Assembly (NCBI RefSeq): GCF_000202835.1
Contig: NC_015186.1
Coordinates: forward strand, 3,443,501-3,507,500
DNA length: 64,000 nt
Reading direction: 5' to 3'
Source: Acidiphilium multivorum AIU301
GTDB lineage: Bacteria; Pseudomonadota; Alphaproteobacteria; Acetobacterales; Acetobacteraceae
Positions 25,576 through 33,942 of the stretch are shown piece after piece (within the stretch, counting starts at the first letter, position 1; each line of letters begins with the position of its first letter). The position numbers and the translations under genes are program-made. The notes beneath the pieces are model-generated. The model saw only the letters and a list, made by a program, of their open reading frames with translations, was not told where the DNA came from and did not search any database.

Positions 25576-25989
25576 CTAGAGCCGCAACCCGCCCATGGCG
25601 CAGAGATGCGCCCAGTGCTCCGGGCTGACCGGGCCGACCGACAGGCGCGACAGGCGCACCAGTGCGAGGTCCGCCAGCGCCGGATCGGCCTTGATCGCGG
25701 CAAGGCCGACCGGATGCGGCATCGGCGCGATGGCCTTCATATCCACGGCCACCCAGTCGCCCGACTCGGCGGTCGGGTCCGGATAGGCCTCCCGCACCAC
25801 CTCGACCACGCCGACGATCTCGCGACCGATATTGGAGTGGTAGAAGAAGGCGCGGTCGCCCACGCGCATCGCCTTCAGGTTGTTCCTGGCGGCGTGGTTG
25901 CGCACGCCGGTCCAGGGTTCGACGCCGTTGGCCACCTGCTGGTCCCAGGAGAACGCGTCCGGCTCGGACTTGACCAGCCAGTAGTTCAC
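25576..25989 (-). CDS. EVE domain protein
   Basis: A 137 aa PUA-like EVE domain: MNYWLVKSEPDAFSW at the start, TGVRNHAARNNLKAM and GDRAFFYHSN are diagnostic. EVE domains bind modified bases or RNA; the cellular role of the stand-alone version is not established. It starts with GTG, overlapping the stop of the YCII gene (GTGA), so the two are translationally coupled. Confidence 0.9.
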   Translation of the reverse strand: MNYWLVKSEPDAFSWDQQVANGVEPWTGVRNHAARNNLKAMRVGDRAFFYHSNIGREIVGVVEVVREAYPDPTAESGDWVAVDMKAIAPMPHPVGLAAIKADPALADLALVRLSRLSVGPVSPEHWAHLCAMGGLRL

Positions 25990-26279
25990 GGCGTCAGCGT
26001 GCCGTCGCGCACCACCGTGCGGAAGCCCTGGATCTCGACCGCGCCGAACAGCCCGGCCTTGCTATAGGGGTCGTTCGCGACCAGCGCCTCGGCCGCCGCG
26101 CGGTCCGCCGCCTCGTAGACGATCATCGAGCCGCAAGGATTGCCGTCCGCCCCCAGCATCGGGCCGCCGAAGACAATGCTCGACTTTATGCTTTCGAGGT
26201 AGGCAAGATGCTCCGGGCGCACCTGCTTGCGCAGGGCAAGACCGTCTTCCCGGTCATGGGCGATCAGGAGGAACTGCAT
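25986..26279 (-). CDS. YCII family protein
   Basis: A 97 aa dimeric alpha-beta-barrel (ferredoxin-like) protein: MQFLLIAHDREDG...RPEHLAYL, GGPML, GSMIVYEAADRAAAEALVANDPY. YciI-like proteins bind small ligands and some have dehalogenase- or hydrolase-like activity; function here is unknown. The ATG at 26279 is preceded by GGAG and matches the family start; upstream in-frame codons are not conserved. Confidence 0.88.
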   Translation of the reverse strand: MQFLLIAHDREDGLALRKQVRPEHLAYLESIKSSIVFGGPMLGADGNPCGSMIVYEAADRAAAEALVANDPYSKAGLFGAVEIQGFRTVVRDGTLTP

Positions 26280-26418
26280 GGGATGGCTCCATTCTGGCGT
26301 TTTCTCTGCCTCCCAGCATAGCGGCGGATCGCTCTGCGCCAAGATGTGATCGCGGGAACCGGGTGCGTGCGAGGGCGGGGGGTGTCAAAAATTCAAATTC
26401 GTATTAGACAATCTATCA

Positions 26419-27231
26419 ATGGACCGTTCAGCAATTACGGAATACGCGGGAGACGTGCCAGGCGGCGCGATCGCCGTTCCGACGTCGAAAACCGGGGCCT
26501 GGCTGCATCGTTTCGCCAATCCCGGCCGCTTCCAGCGCTTGGTGCAGCCCATCATCCCCTGGATCGGCTGGACGGCGCTGCTGACCTGCACGGTCGGACT
26601 CGTCTGGGGCTTCTTCTTCGCCCCGGCCGACTGGCAGCAGGGTATTGCCTCGCGCATCATGTATGTGCATGTGCCGGCGGCTTGGGTGGCGATGAACGGC
26701 TACGCCGCGCTGGCGATCTGCTCACTGCTCTCGATTGTGTGGCGGCACCCGCTCGCCGATATCGCGGCGAAGGAGATGGGCCCGGTCGGCGCCGGCTTCA
26801 CCGCGCTCTGCCTGATCAGCGGGTCGCTCTGGGGCGAGCCTGAATGGGGCACCTACTGGGTGTGGGATGCACGTCTGACCTCGGTGCTGATCCTGTTTTT
26901 CCTCTATCTCGGCCACATGGCGCTGATCCGCGCCTTCGACAACCCGCAGCACGGCTATCGTGCGGCCGCGATCCTCGGCCTGGTCGGCGCGATCAACCTG
27001 CCGATCATCGTGTTCAGCGTCTATTGGTGGAATTCGCTCCACCAGGGCAACTCGATCACTCTGACCGGCCCCTCCAAGATCTACATCACCATGCTCTATC
27101 CGCTGCTGATCTGCACGGTCGGCTTCTATCTGGCCTTCATCGCGATGTCGCTCGCGCGGATTTCGAGCGGAATCATGGAGAACCGCACGCGGGCCCTGCT
27201 GCTCGCACGCGCGGAGCGCTCCGGGAACTGA
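26419..27231 (+). CDS. ccmC: Heme exporter/cytochrome c maturation protein CcmC
   Basis: A 270 aa membrane protein with six hydrophobic segments and the heme-handling tryptophan-rich motif WGTYWVWDARLTS (the usual second Trp is Tyr), flanked by conserved His in YVHVPAAW and in SLHQG. CcmC loads heme onto CcmE in the periplasm. It opens the ccmCDEFGHI operon; ccmA and ccmB, normally just upstream, are not here and must be elsewhere if present. The ccmD gene follows 4 nt later. Confidence 0.95.
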   Translation: MDRSAITEYAGDVPGGAIAVPTSKTGAWLHRFANPGRFQRLVQPIIPWIGWTALLTCTVGLVWGFFFAPADWQQGIASRIMYVHVPAAWVAMNGYAALAICSLLSIVWRHPLADIAAKEMGPVGAGFTALCLISGSLWGEPEWGTYWVWDARLTSVLILFFLYLGHMALIRAFDNPQHGYRAAAILGLVGAINLPIIVFSVYWWNSLHQGNSITLTGPSKIYITMLYPLLICTVGFYLAFIAMSLARISSGIMENRTRALLLARAERSGN

Positions 27232-27235
27232 AGAC

Positions 27236-27397
27236 ATGGTCAAGCATACGATGCCCTACGTGGTCGGCAGCTACGGCGTCGCCCTCCTCATCATCGGGTT
27301 TCTCTCGATCTCCTCGTTCTTCCGCTATCGCTCGGCGCGGCGCAGGCTCGCCGCGGTCGAGCCGCGTCGGCACGAGAAATCCGGGAGTGCCGTGTGA
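27236..27397 (+). CDS. ccmD: Heme exporter protein CcmD
   Basis: A 53 aa single-span membrane protein: MVKHTMPYVVGSYGVALL, a hydrophobic stretch, then a basic cytoplasmic tail rich in Arg (RYRSARRRL). The small size, one transmembrane helix, an aromatic residue before the helix and position between ccmC and ccmE identify it. CcmD helps release holo-CcmE from the CcmABC complex. Its stop overlaps the ccmE ATG (TGATG). Confidence 0.88.
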   Translation: MVKHTMPYVVGSYGVALLIIGFLSISSFFRYRSARRRLAAVEPRRHEKSGSAV

Positions 27398-27918
27398 TGA
27401 TGAGCCGCAAGAAGCGCCGCCTCTGGATCGTGATCGCCTGCGGCATCGGCCTGTCCACCGCGGTGGCGCTGATGCTGTTCGCTTTCCGCTCCAGCCTGTC
27501 CTTCTTCATGTCGCCCGAGCAGGTCGCCGCCCGCCATCCGCCTCCGGGCCGTGTCTTCCGCCTTGGCGGCATCGTGCAGGCGAATACCGTGGTGATGGGC
27601 ACGCGCAACGGCGCGCCCTACACCACATTCCGCATCACCGATGGCCGCGCTTCGATCCCTGTGGTCTATACCGGCGTATTGCCGGGCCTGTTCCGTCAGG
27701 GGCAGGGCGTGGTCACGATTGGCGCGATGGCCAAGGGTGACAGCGAGTTCATGGCCTCTACCGTGCTGGCCAAACATGGCGCCGATTACATGCCGCGCGA
27801 TGTCGAGATGGCGCTGCGCAAGGCCGGCAAGTGGAATCCGAAATTCGGGCCGCCGCCCAATGCCGGCGCCTGGGATGACAAGTCGCCGGCGCAGATCGAG
27901 GCATCCAACAATGGCTGA
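27397..27918 (+). CDS. ccmE: Cytochrome c maturation heme chaperone CcmE
   Basis: A 173 aa membrane-anchored periplasmic heme chaperone with an N-terminal helix (about residues 10-30), an OB-fold beta-barrel and the heme-binding motif VLAKH127GADY131MP. His127 binds the heme vinyl covalently and Tyr131 ligates iron in this family. Start choice: the ATG overlapping the ccmD stop, or the immediately following ATG at 27400. The C-terminus after the motif is longer and less ordered, as is usual. Confidence 0.95.
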   Translation: MMSRKKRRLWIVIACGIGLSTAVALMLFAFRSSLSFFMSPEQVAARHPPPGRVFRLGGIVQANTVVMGTRNGAPYTTFRITDGRASIPVVYTGVLPGLFRQGQGVVTIGAMAKGDSEFMASTVLAKHGADYMPRDVEMALRKAGKWNPKFGPPPNAGAWDDKSPAQIEASNNG

Positions 27919-27939
27919 GCGGACGGGAGAGACCGGAGA

Positions 27940-29913
27940 ATGATTCCCACCCTGGGCAATTTCGCGCTCGCGCTGGCACTGGCTATTGCCGTCGCACAAT
28001 CGGTCATCGGTATCGCCGGTCCAATGCTGCGCGACCGATTGATCCTCCGCACCGCGCCCGCACTGGCGATCAGCCAGTTCGTGATGCTCGGCCTCTCCTT
28101 CCTCGCCCTGGTATGGGCCGGGGTCGTGTCGGATTTCACGGTTCGCAACGTTGCCGAATACTCGTCGTCGACAACGCCGCTCCTTTACCGGATCACCGGC
28201 ACCTGGGGGAACCATGACGGGTCGATTCTGCTCTGGTGCCTGATCCTGTCGCTCTGCGGCGCGACCGTCGGCGCGTTCGGCAACAGCATCCCGACCAGCC
28301 TGCGCTCGCGCGTGCTCGGCGTGCTCGGCCTGATCTCGGCAGGCTTCATGGCGTTCGTCATCGCCGTCTCCAACCCGTTCGCGCGGATCTGGCCGCCGCC
28401 GCTGCATGGCGCGGGCGTCAACCCGATCCTGCAGGATCCTGGCCTCGCCGTTCATCCGCCGATTCTCTACACCGGCTATGTCGGCTTCTCGATCGCCTTC
28501 GCCTTCGCCGTCGCCGCCCTCATCGAGGGGCGGGTGGACGCCGCCTGGGGGCGCTGGGTGCGGCCCTGGGCGCTGGTTTCCTGGCTGTTCCTCACCTGCG
28601 GCATCTGTTTCGGGTCGCTGTGGTCCTATTACACGCTGGGCTGGGGCGGGTACTGGTTCTGGGACCCGGTTGAGAACGTCGCGCTGCTGCCCTGGCTTAC
28701 CGGCACGGCGCTGATCCACTCGGCCATCGTGGTCGAGAAGCGCGAAGCGCTGAAGACATGGTCGGTCCTGCTTGCGATCGCGACCTTCTCGCTCAGCCTC
28801 TGCGGCACCTTCCTCGTCCGCTCCGGCCTGCTGAACTCGGTGCATGCCTTCTCGGCCTCGCCGGCTCAGGGCCTGTTCATCCTCGTACTGCTGGCACTGA
28901 CTATCGGTGGCTCGCTGCTGCTCTTCGCCTTCCGCGCTCCTGCGCTTGCGGCGAGCGGGGTTTTTGCGCCGGTCTCGCGTGAGGGCGCGCTGATCCTCAA
29001 CAACATCTTCCTCTGCATCATCGCCGCGGTGGTGTTCACCGGAACGATGTATCCTCCGTTCCTCGACCTGCTCTTCAACCGGCAGATCTCGGTCGGCGCG
29101 CCGTTCTATGATCAGACGGTTCTGCCGCTCACCGCACCGCTGATCCTCGCGATGGCGGTAGGGCCGATGATGTCCTGGAAGCGCGCAGTCCTTCTGCCGG
29201 CTCTGACCAAGCTGTGGTTCGGCGCTGTGGTCGCGCTGATCGTTTTCGGCGCGTTCATCCTTCGAGGCCATTTCGTGGCGGCTCTCGGCCTTGCCGGCGC
29301 GGTCTGGGTGATGATCGGCGCGCTGATCGATCTCGCCGAGCGGGTCAGGCTGTTCCGCGTGCCGCTCCGCCAGTCCTTCGCGCGGCTGTTCACCATTCCC
29401 CGTGCCGCGATCGGCGCCTCGCTCGGGCATCTAGGCTTCGGCATCGCGGTGCTCGGCATCGCTGGCATGTCGCTGCAGGTGCATACGATCCGGGTACTCA
29501 ACCCCGGCCAGTCGATCGATCTCGGCGGCTACAACTGGAAGCTGATTTCGATCGCGCCGGCCAAGGGGGCGAACTACGCGGCGCGGGAAGCCACCATCGA
29601 GGTGACGCGGAACGGCCATTTCGTCGAGATGATGCATCCCGAAACCCGCTTTTTCACGAACCAGAAGGTGAAAACGGTGGCCGCAGCGATCAGCACCAAC
29701 GGTGTGCGCAACCTCTTTGCCACCTTCGCCGGTGACAACGACAGCGGTGGTGGCGAGTTCCGGTTCAACATCCATCCGCTGGCGCCGGAGATCTGGCTCG
29801 GAGGCCTCATCATGGCGCTTGGCGGCGCGATCTCCCTGACCGACCGTCGTTTCCGCGTCGGCGCCCCGGTGCGCAACAGGCTGCGCCGGCCGTCCGGCTC
29901 GGCCACGGTGTGA
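27940..29913 (+). CDS. ccmF: Cytochrome c heme lyase subunit CcmF
   Basis: A 657 aa polytopic protein with about 15 hydrophobic segments. The WWD-type motif GWGGYWFWDPVENVALLPW, conserved His residues (GTWGNHDGSILLW, AVHPPILY, ALIHS) and the large periplasmic domain before the last helix are all present. CcmF reduces CcmE-bound heme and with CcmH attaches it to apocytochromes. It starts 21 bp after ccmE and ends 9 bp before ccmG. Normal length. Confidence 0.96.
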   Translation: MIPTLGNFALALALAIAVAQSVIGIAGPMLRDRLILRTAPALAISQFVMLGLSFLALVWAGVVSDFTVRNVAEYSSSTTPLLYRITGTWGNHDGSILLWCLILSLCGATVGAFGNSIPTSLRSRVLGVLGLISAGFMAFVIAVSNPFARIWPPPLHGAGVNPILQDPGLAVHPPILYTGYVGFSIAFAFAVAALIEGRVDAAWGRWVRPWALVSWLFLTCGICFGSLWSYYTLGWGGYWFWDPVENVALLPWLTGTALIHSAIVVEKREALKTWSVLLAIATFSLSLCGTFLVRSGLLNSVHAFSASPAQGLFILVLLALTIGGSLLLFAFRAPALAASGVFAPVSREGALILNNIFLCIIAAVVFTGTMYPPFLDLLFNRQISVGAPFYDQTVLPLTAPLILAMAVGPMMSWKRAVLLPALTKLWFGAVVALIVFGAFILRGHFVAALGLAGAVWVMIGALIDLAERVRLFRVPLRQSFARLFTIPRAAIGASLGHLGFGIAVLGIAGMSLQVHTIRVLNPGQSIDLGGYNWKLISIAPAKGANYAAREATIEVTRNGHFVEMMHPETRFFTNQKVKTVAAAISTNGVRNLFATFAGDNDSGGGEFRFNIHPLAPEIWLGGLIMALGGAISLTDRRFRVGAPVRNRLRRPSGSATV

Positions 29914-29922
29914 TCCTGTCCG

Positions 29923-30477
29923 ATGAGCGTCTCGCGCCGCATGCTGTTCGGTCTGCCGCTGCTCGTCGTGGGTGCAGGCGGCGTCGGCTTCTATGAACTG
30001 CTCCGCCGGATGAGGACCGGCAGTTATAATCCGCAAGCCTTCGACAATCCTCTGGTTGGCCATGATGTGCCGGATTTCACCCTGCCGGGCGTGAACGGCC
30101 GGAAGGGCTTCGACAAGCCGGTGCTTGCCGCCCAGAAGCGGCCGGTTCTGGTGAATTTCTTCGCTTCCTGGTGCGTGCCCTGCGCGGGTGAGGCGCCCTA
30201 TCTCGACCGGCTGGCGAAGGCCGGCGTCGATATCTGGGGGATCGCCTATCAGGACAAGCCGGAGGCGATCGCCCTCTACCTCGCAAAATACGGCAATCCC
30301 TATGCGCGTCTCGCCACCGATCCCTCGGGGCGGACTGCCATCAACTGGGGCGTCTACGGTGTGCCGGAGAGTTTCCTGATCGCGCCGGGCGGCAAGGTGG
30401 TGTGGCATATCGCGGCGCCTCTGGTGCCTGAGATCATCGATGACCAGCTCCGGCCCGCCATGCAGAGGCTCACATGA
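29923..30477 (+). CDS. ccmG: Thiol:disulfide interchange protein CcmG/DsbE
   Basis: A 184 aa membrane-anchored thioredoxin-fold protein: N-terminal anchor at about residues 7-24, active site W-C84-VP-C87, then the cis-Pro region GVYGVPESFLI. It reduces the CxxCH thiols of apocytochromes (directly or through CcmH) before heme attachment and receives electrons from a DsbD/CcdA-type protein; a DsbD-like gene is at 39.8 kb. Its stop overlaps the ccmH start (ATGA). Confidence 0.95.
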   Translation: MSVSRRMLFGLPLLVVGAGGVGFYELLRRMRTGSYNPQAFDNPLVGHDVPDFTLPGVNGRKGFDKPVLAAQKRPVLVNFFASWCVPCAGEAPYLDRLAKAGVDIWGIAYQDKPEAIALYLAKYGNPYARLATDPSGRTAINWGVYGVPESFLIAPGGKVVWHIAAPLVPEIIDDQLRPAMQRLT

Positions 30478-30965
30478 GGCGTTGGCTCGTTCTGCTGTTC
30501 GCGGGACTCGTGCTCGCCTGTGGCACGGCGCTGGCTGCGCCGGCTTCGTCCTCGTCGGCGAGCGCCCATCCGACCAGCATCACGCGCGATGGCGTGAAGC
30601 TCACCTTCGCCCAGGAAGCCCGCGCGGAGGCAATCGGCAACAAGCTGCGCTGCCTGGTTTGCCAGAACGAGACGGTCGAGAATTCGCAGGCCGGGCTGGC
30701 CAAACAGTTCCGCACCATTATCCGCCGCCGCGTCGTCGCCGGAGACAGCAACCGCCAGATCATCGATTTCATGGTCAAGCGCTATGGAATCTACGTTCTG
30801 CTCAAGCCGCCCTTCCGGCCGGAGACCTGGCTGCTCTGGCTCTCGCCGGCTCTGGCCGCCCTGATCGGGCTGGCCGTTCTGCTCTTCGCGCGCCGCCGCC
30901 GGCGGGCAGCTCCCCCCCCATTGTCGCCGGAAGAGACCGACCGGCTGAAGGAACTCCTGTCTTGA
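30474..30965 (+). CDS. ccmH: Cytochrome c maturation protein CcmH
   Basis: A 163 aa protein with a signal sequence (ending near ALAAP), the redox motif LR-C60-LV-C63-QNE, a three-helix bundle and a C-terminal transmembrane helix (about 118-136) followed by an Arg-rich tail. It handles apocytochrome thiols together with CcmF and CcmG. It overlaps ccmG upstream (ATGA) and ccmI downstream (TTGA), so translation of the three is coupled. Confidence 0.95.
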   Translation: MRRWLVLLFAGLVLACGTALAAPASSSSASAHPTSITRDGVKLTFAQEARAEAIGNKLRCLVCQNETVENSQAGLAKQFRTIIRRRVVAGDSNRQIIDFMVKRYGIYVLLKPPFRPETWLLWLSPALAALIGLAVLLFARRRRRAAPPPLSPEETDRLKELLS

Positions 30966-31738
30966 TCTGGCTCTGGATGGCGGTGCTGGCCGCCGTTGCG
31001 CTCGCGCCTGTCGTGCTGGTCTGGTTGCGCCGCGGCACAATCCGCTACCGGCGGGAGACCGCCATGGCGCTGCACCGTGCGCAGCTTGAGGAAATCGAAC
31101 GGGACCGCGAGGAAGGCCGGCTGCCAGAAGAGGAATACCAGGCCGCAAGGCTGGAGGTGCAGCGGCGGCTGCTCGCCGCCGACCAGATCCCCGAACCGGA
31201 GGCAAACCGCGCCGCGCGCGGTCTGATGATTGCCACTCTTGCCGCCATTCCTGTGGCCGCCGTGGTCGTGTTCGTTCCATCCGGCCTGCCGCTGGTGCCA
31301 TCCGAGCCGCATGCAAGCGTGATGCGCCAGCGCGCGGCGGCAGAGCGGCAGGACAACGCGCTGATCGACAGGCTTAAGCAGAAGCTGGCGGAACTGCCGC
31401 CGGGTAGCCCGGACGCTCGGCAGGGCTATCTGCTGCTCGGTCAGGCGCTGGTCAGCCAGAACAAGCTCCACCAGGCCGCGCGTGCCTGGCACGTGGCATT
31501 GACAATCAAATTCGATCCGACACTTGCCGCTGAAACGGCAGAGGCCGAAAGCGAAGCCGCCGGCCATGTGACACCGGATGCGGCCGCGCTGTTCCGGAAG
31601 GCGCTAGCCGAGGCGCCGGCGCAAGCGCCCTGGCGTTCCCTGGCCGAGCAAAGGTTGCGCGAAGCTGCGGTGCTGCAGTCCAGCAATGGCAGCCCCCCCT
31701 TGTCGGGCAAGGCGACCGGGGCCACGTCCACGCCATGA
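30962..31738 (+). CDS. ccmI: Cytochrome c maturation protein CcmI
   Basis: About 258 aa. Two transmembrane helices (about residues 2-20 and 85-103) flank a cytoplasmic leucine/arginine-rich helical segment (ETAMALHRAQLEEIERDREEGRLPEEEYQAARLEVQ in outline). A periplasmic TPR-like domain follows. CcmI recruits apocytochrome C-termini to the heme ligation complex. A TTG start at 30962 overlapping the ccmH stop keeps the first helix intact; an ATG at 30977 is the alternative. The C-terminal domain is shorter than in beta/gammaproteobacterial CcmI. Confidence 0.9.
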   Translation: MIWLWMAVLAAVALAPVVLVWLRRGTIRYRRETAMALHRAQLEEIERDREEGRLPEEEYQAARLEVQRRLLAADQIPEPEANRAARGLMIATLAAIPVAAVVVFVPSGLPLVPSEPHASVMRQRAAAERQDNALIDRLKQKLAELPPGSPDARQGYLLLGQALVSQNKLHQAARAWHVALTIKFDPTLAAETAEAESEAAGHVTPDAAALFRKALAEAPAQAPWRSLAEQRLREAAVLQSSNGSPPLSGKATGATSTP

Positions 31739-31911
31739 GCAAGTCGGTCGAACCAGGCAGTCTCCCCAAGGAGGGCGGTGACGGGAAGTCGTCCGTCACC
31801 ACGGATGCTGGGGCGTCAAAGCCCTGGCCCAAGGAGATCGGCGGCCCCAAAGGCCCTGAACCCACGCGCTACGGCGACTGGGAACGCAACGGTCGTTGCA
31901 CCGACTTCTGA
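31735..31911 (+). CDS. DUF1674/SDHAF4-family protein, probable succinate dehydrogenase assembly factor
   Basis: A 58 aa protein ending in KEIGGPKGPEPTRYGDWERN and GRCTDF, the invariant block of the DUF1674 family. The human and yeast member SDHAF4/Sdh8 binds flavinylated SdhA before it joins SdhB. Only the last 30 residues are conserved; the first 28 are Ser/Gly/Lys-rich and probably disordered. Its ATG overlaps the ccmI stop (ATGA), making it the last gene of the ccm operon. Confidence 0.85.
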   Translation: MSKSVEPGSLPKEGGDGKSSVTTDAGASKPWPKEIGGPKGPEPTRYGDWERNGRCTDF

Positions 31912-31946
31912 TGGTCTTGCGGATGCTCGGTTCCTGAGTCCCGGGT

Positions 31947-33767
31947 TTATTCGCCGGACAGTTCCCGCCGCCGCTGGTCCAGTTCTTCACTGTAGCGCCG
32001 CAGGGCGTATTGCTCGGTGAGAACACCCAGAACCTGGCGTGTTTCCTCGCCGTCGATGACGGCCAGGACATCGCATTCCGCCTTCTCGAACGCCCGGATC
32101 GCCTCCTTCACCGTTGCCTGCGGCACCAGGAAATCGTCGCGATGGCGCACCAGATGCTGGATCGAGTCCTCGGCTGCTGCGTCCGGCGCATGAACTTCGG
32201 ACGGGTAGGCGAGGCCGGCATAATGCTGGTTTTCGTCGAGCACGACCACGTACTGGGTTCGACCGAGGGGGAATTCGGTCTTGAAATCCGCGATCGCGGT
32301 TGTCTCCTGGGTGATGTACTGGTTGCGGCGCATCATCCGCCCGACGGTGAGATTATGGATCCAGCCGATGTCGACCGCGCTGCGGATTGTCTCGCCGCGC
32401 AAATGGAAGCGCCATGTGGTGAACGAGTAGCCGAAGAACCGGCGAACGGTAAGGGATGCGGCGATTGCCGCCATCAGCACCGCAATGGTGATGCTGAAAT
32501 TGTTCGTACTCTCGAGCGTCAGGAAGGTCATGGTCATCGTGCCGCTGACGATCGATGTGGCGAGCGCAGCCATGCCGACAACGGCATAGAAGCCGATCGG
32601 CACGCCATGCGCGAAGGGGAGCATGACCGCGACGTCGCCATAGGCGCGGCCGAGCAGCGACCCCATGAACAGCGCGGCGAAGAACAGGCCGCCGCGAAAG
32701 CCGGTGGCAATGGAGAAGGCCGAGGCCGTCGATTTCATCACGAGCAGGGCCACCGCCAGCATGAACGGGTAGACCACGGCGAGTTGGGTATGCAGGGAGG
32801 AATTGCCCGAGGCCATCACCTTCGGCGTGATGCTGCCGAGCAGTCCGACCACGACACCGCCAATGATCGGTCGCAGCCAGATCGGAACGCCGGTGCGCCG
32901 GAACACCGCCTCCAGCGAGGTGACCGCCCGCATGATTGCGATACCGACAAAGCCGGCGATGATGCCGAGCAACACCGCCAGCGGATAGGCGTAGCCCGGC
33001 GTATGGGTGGGCAATACGACGTTCAGCGGCCGTACGCCGCCATTCATCAGCAGTTCGACTGCGAGCGTGCCGCTCAGCGAGGAGATCACCACCATCGTCA
33101 GCGTTGGCAGCGAATAGGTGCCGATGACGAGCTCGATGCCATAGAAGGCACCGCAGAGAGGAGCGTTGAACGCGCCGCCGATTGCAGCCCCCGCCCCGCA
33201 ACCGACCAGCACCCGCAGGTCGTTCCGCCTTAGCCGAAGATGCTGGCCTACCCAGGAAGCCAGGCCGCCACCGAACTGCGCGTAACCGGCCTCCTGCCCC
33301 ACCGAGCCGCCGACGCCGTTGGAAAACGAGGTCTGCATCGCCACGATGATCGAGTCCCTGAGCGACATCTTGCCGCCATAGAGCGCGTTGGCCTCGACCG
33401 GGTCGACGAAATTGGTCATCCGGTACCTGCCGAGAAGCCACGCGACCGACCCAAGCACGGCGCCGCCGAGGATCGGCACGAAGATGGCGCGCAGCGGGTC
33501 GATATGTGTCTGCTGAGACAGTCCCTCGTCGAGATTCGGCAGCGCGAAGAACCAGAAATGAAAATGATGGCTGAGAAAATCCATCAGATAGACGCAAAAC
33601 CCCGACAGCACGCCGACCACGGCCGCGAGCATCGCGAGCCAGATCTCGTCGGTGCGCACCAGAGCGCGCACATGCATCGGCGCATCCACCGTGATTGCCG
33701 CGATCCGTCGTCGCAGCGCCGACCACCAGCGGGAATTGGACCGATGCTGAACAGTGGAACTCGCCAT
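31947..33767 (-). CDS. ClC-family chloride channel/transporter with C-terminal CBS-like region
   Basis: A 606 aa protein with the ClC membrane domain (about residues 45-440). The permeation motifs are degenerate but placed as expected: a VEANALYGG segment, GGSVGQEAGYAQFGG with the gating Glu159 (canonical GxEGP reads GQEAG here), and GFRGGLFFAALFMG (canonical GxFxP). The cytoplasmic C-terminus resembles a CBS pair (TVGRMM, then VKEAIRAFEKAECDVLAVID). Such proteins move Cl- or Cl-/H+; in an acidophile this might serve acid resistance. Convergent with the ccm operon. Confidence 0.88.
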   Translation of the reverse strand: MASSTVQHRSNSRWWSALRRRIAAITVDAPMHVRALVRTDEIWLAMLAAVVGVLSGFCVYLMDFLSHHFHFWFFALPNLDEGLSQQTHIDPLRAIFVPILGGAVLGSVAWLLGRYRMTNFVDPVEANALYGGKMSLRDSIIVAMQTSFSNGVGGSVGQEAGYAQFGGGLASWVGQHLRLRRNDLRVLVGCGAGAAIGGAFNAPLCGAFYGIELVIGTYSLPTLTMVVISSLSGTLAVELLMNGGVRPLNVVLPTHTPGYAYPLAVLLGIIAGFVGIAIMRAVTSLEAVFRRTGVPIWLRPIIGGVVVGLLGSITPKVMASGNSSLHTQLAVVYPFMLAVALLVMKSTASAFSIATGFRGGLFFAALFMGSLLGRAYGDVAVMLPFAHGVPIGFYAVVGMAALATSIVSGTMTMTFLTLESTNNFSITIAVLMAAIAASLTVRRFFGYSFTTWRFHLRGETIRSAVDIGWIHNLTVGRMMRRNQYITQETTAIADFKTEFPLGRTQYVVVLDENQHYAGLAYPSEVHAPDAAAEDSIQHLVRHRDDFLVPQATVKEAIRAFEKAECDVLAVIDGEETRQVLGVLTEQYALRRYSEELDQRRRELSGE

Positions 33768-33942
33768 GCTGCGCCCTGTGAAGTCTTCTTGTGTCAGGAC
33801 GGACCGCCCGCCCGGCGGTCAGATGCCGCAAATTTCCGGCAGCATCATGGCCGCAGCCACAGTTACAACAGGAAAGTTAACGGTCAACCTCCGATTCGAT
33901 GGAAAAGGCCGATGATTCCGATCCGTTTCGCCGATCAACGGA

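Noticed and set aside
27325-29430. 701-codon minus-strand ORF opposite ccmE/ccmF
   Set aside because: Antisense to unmistakable Ccm genes; highly charged low-complexity translation.
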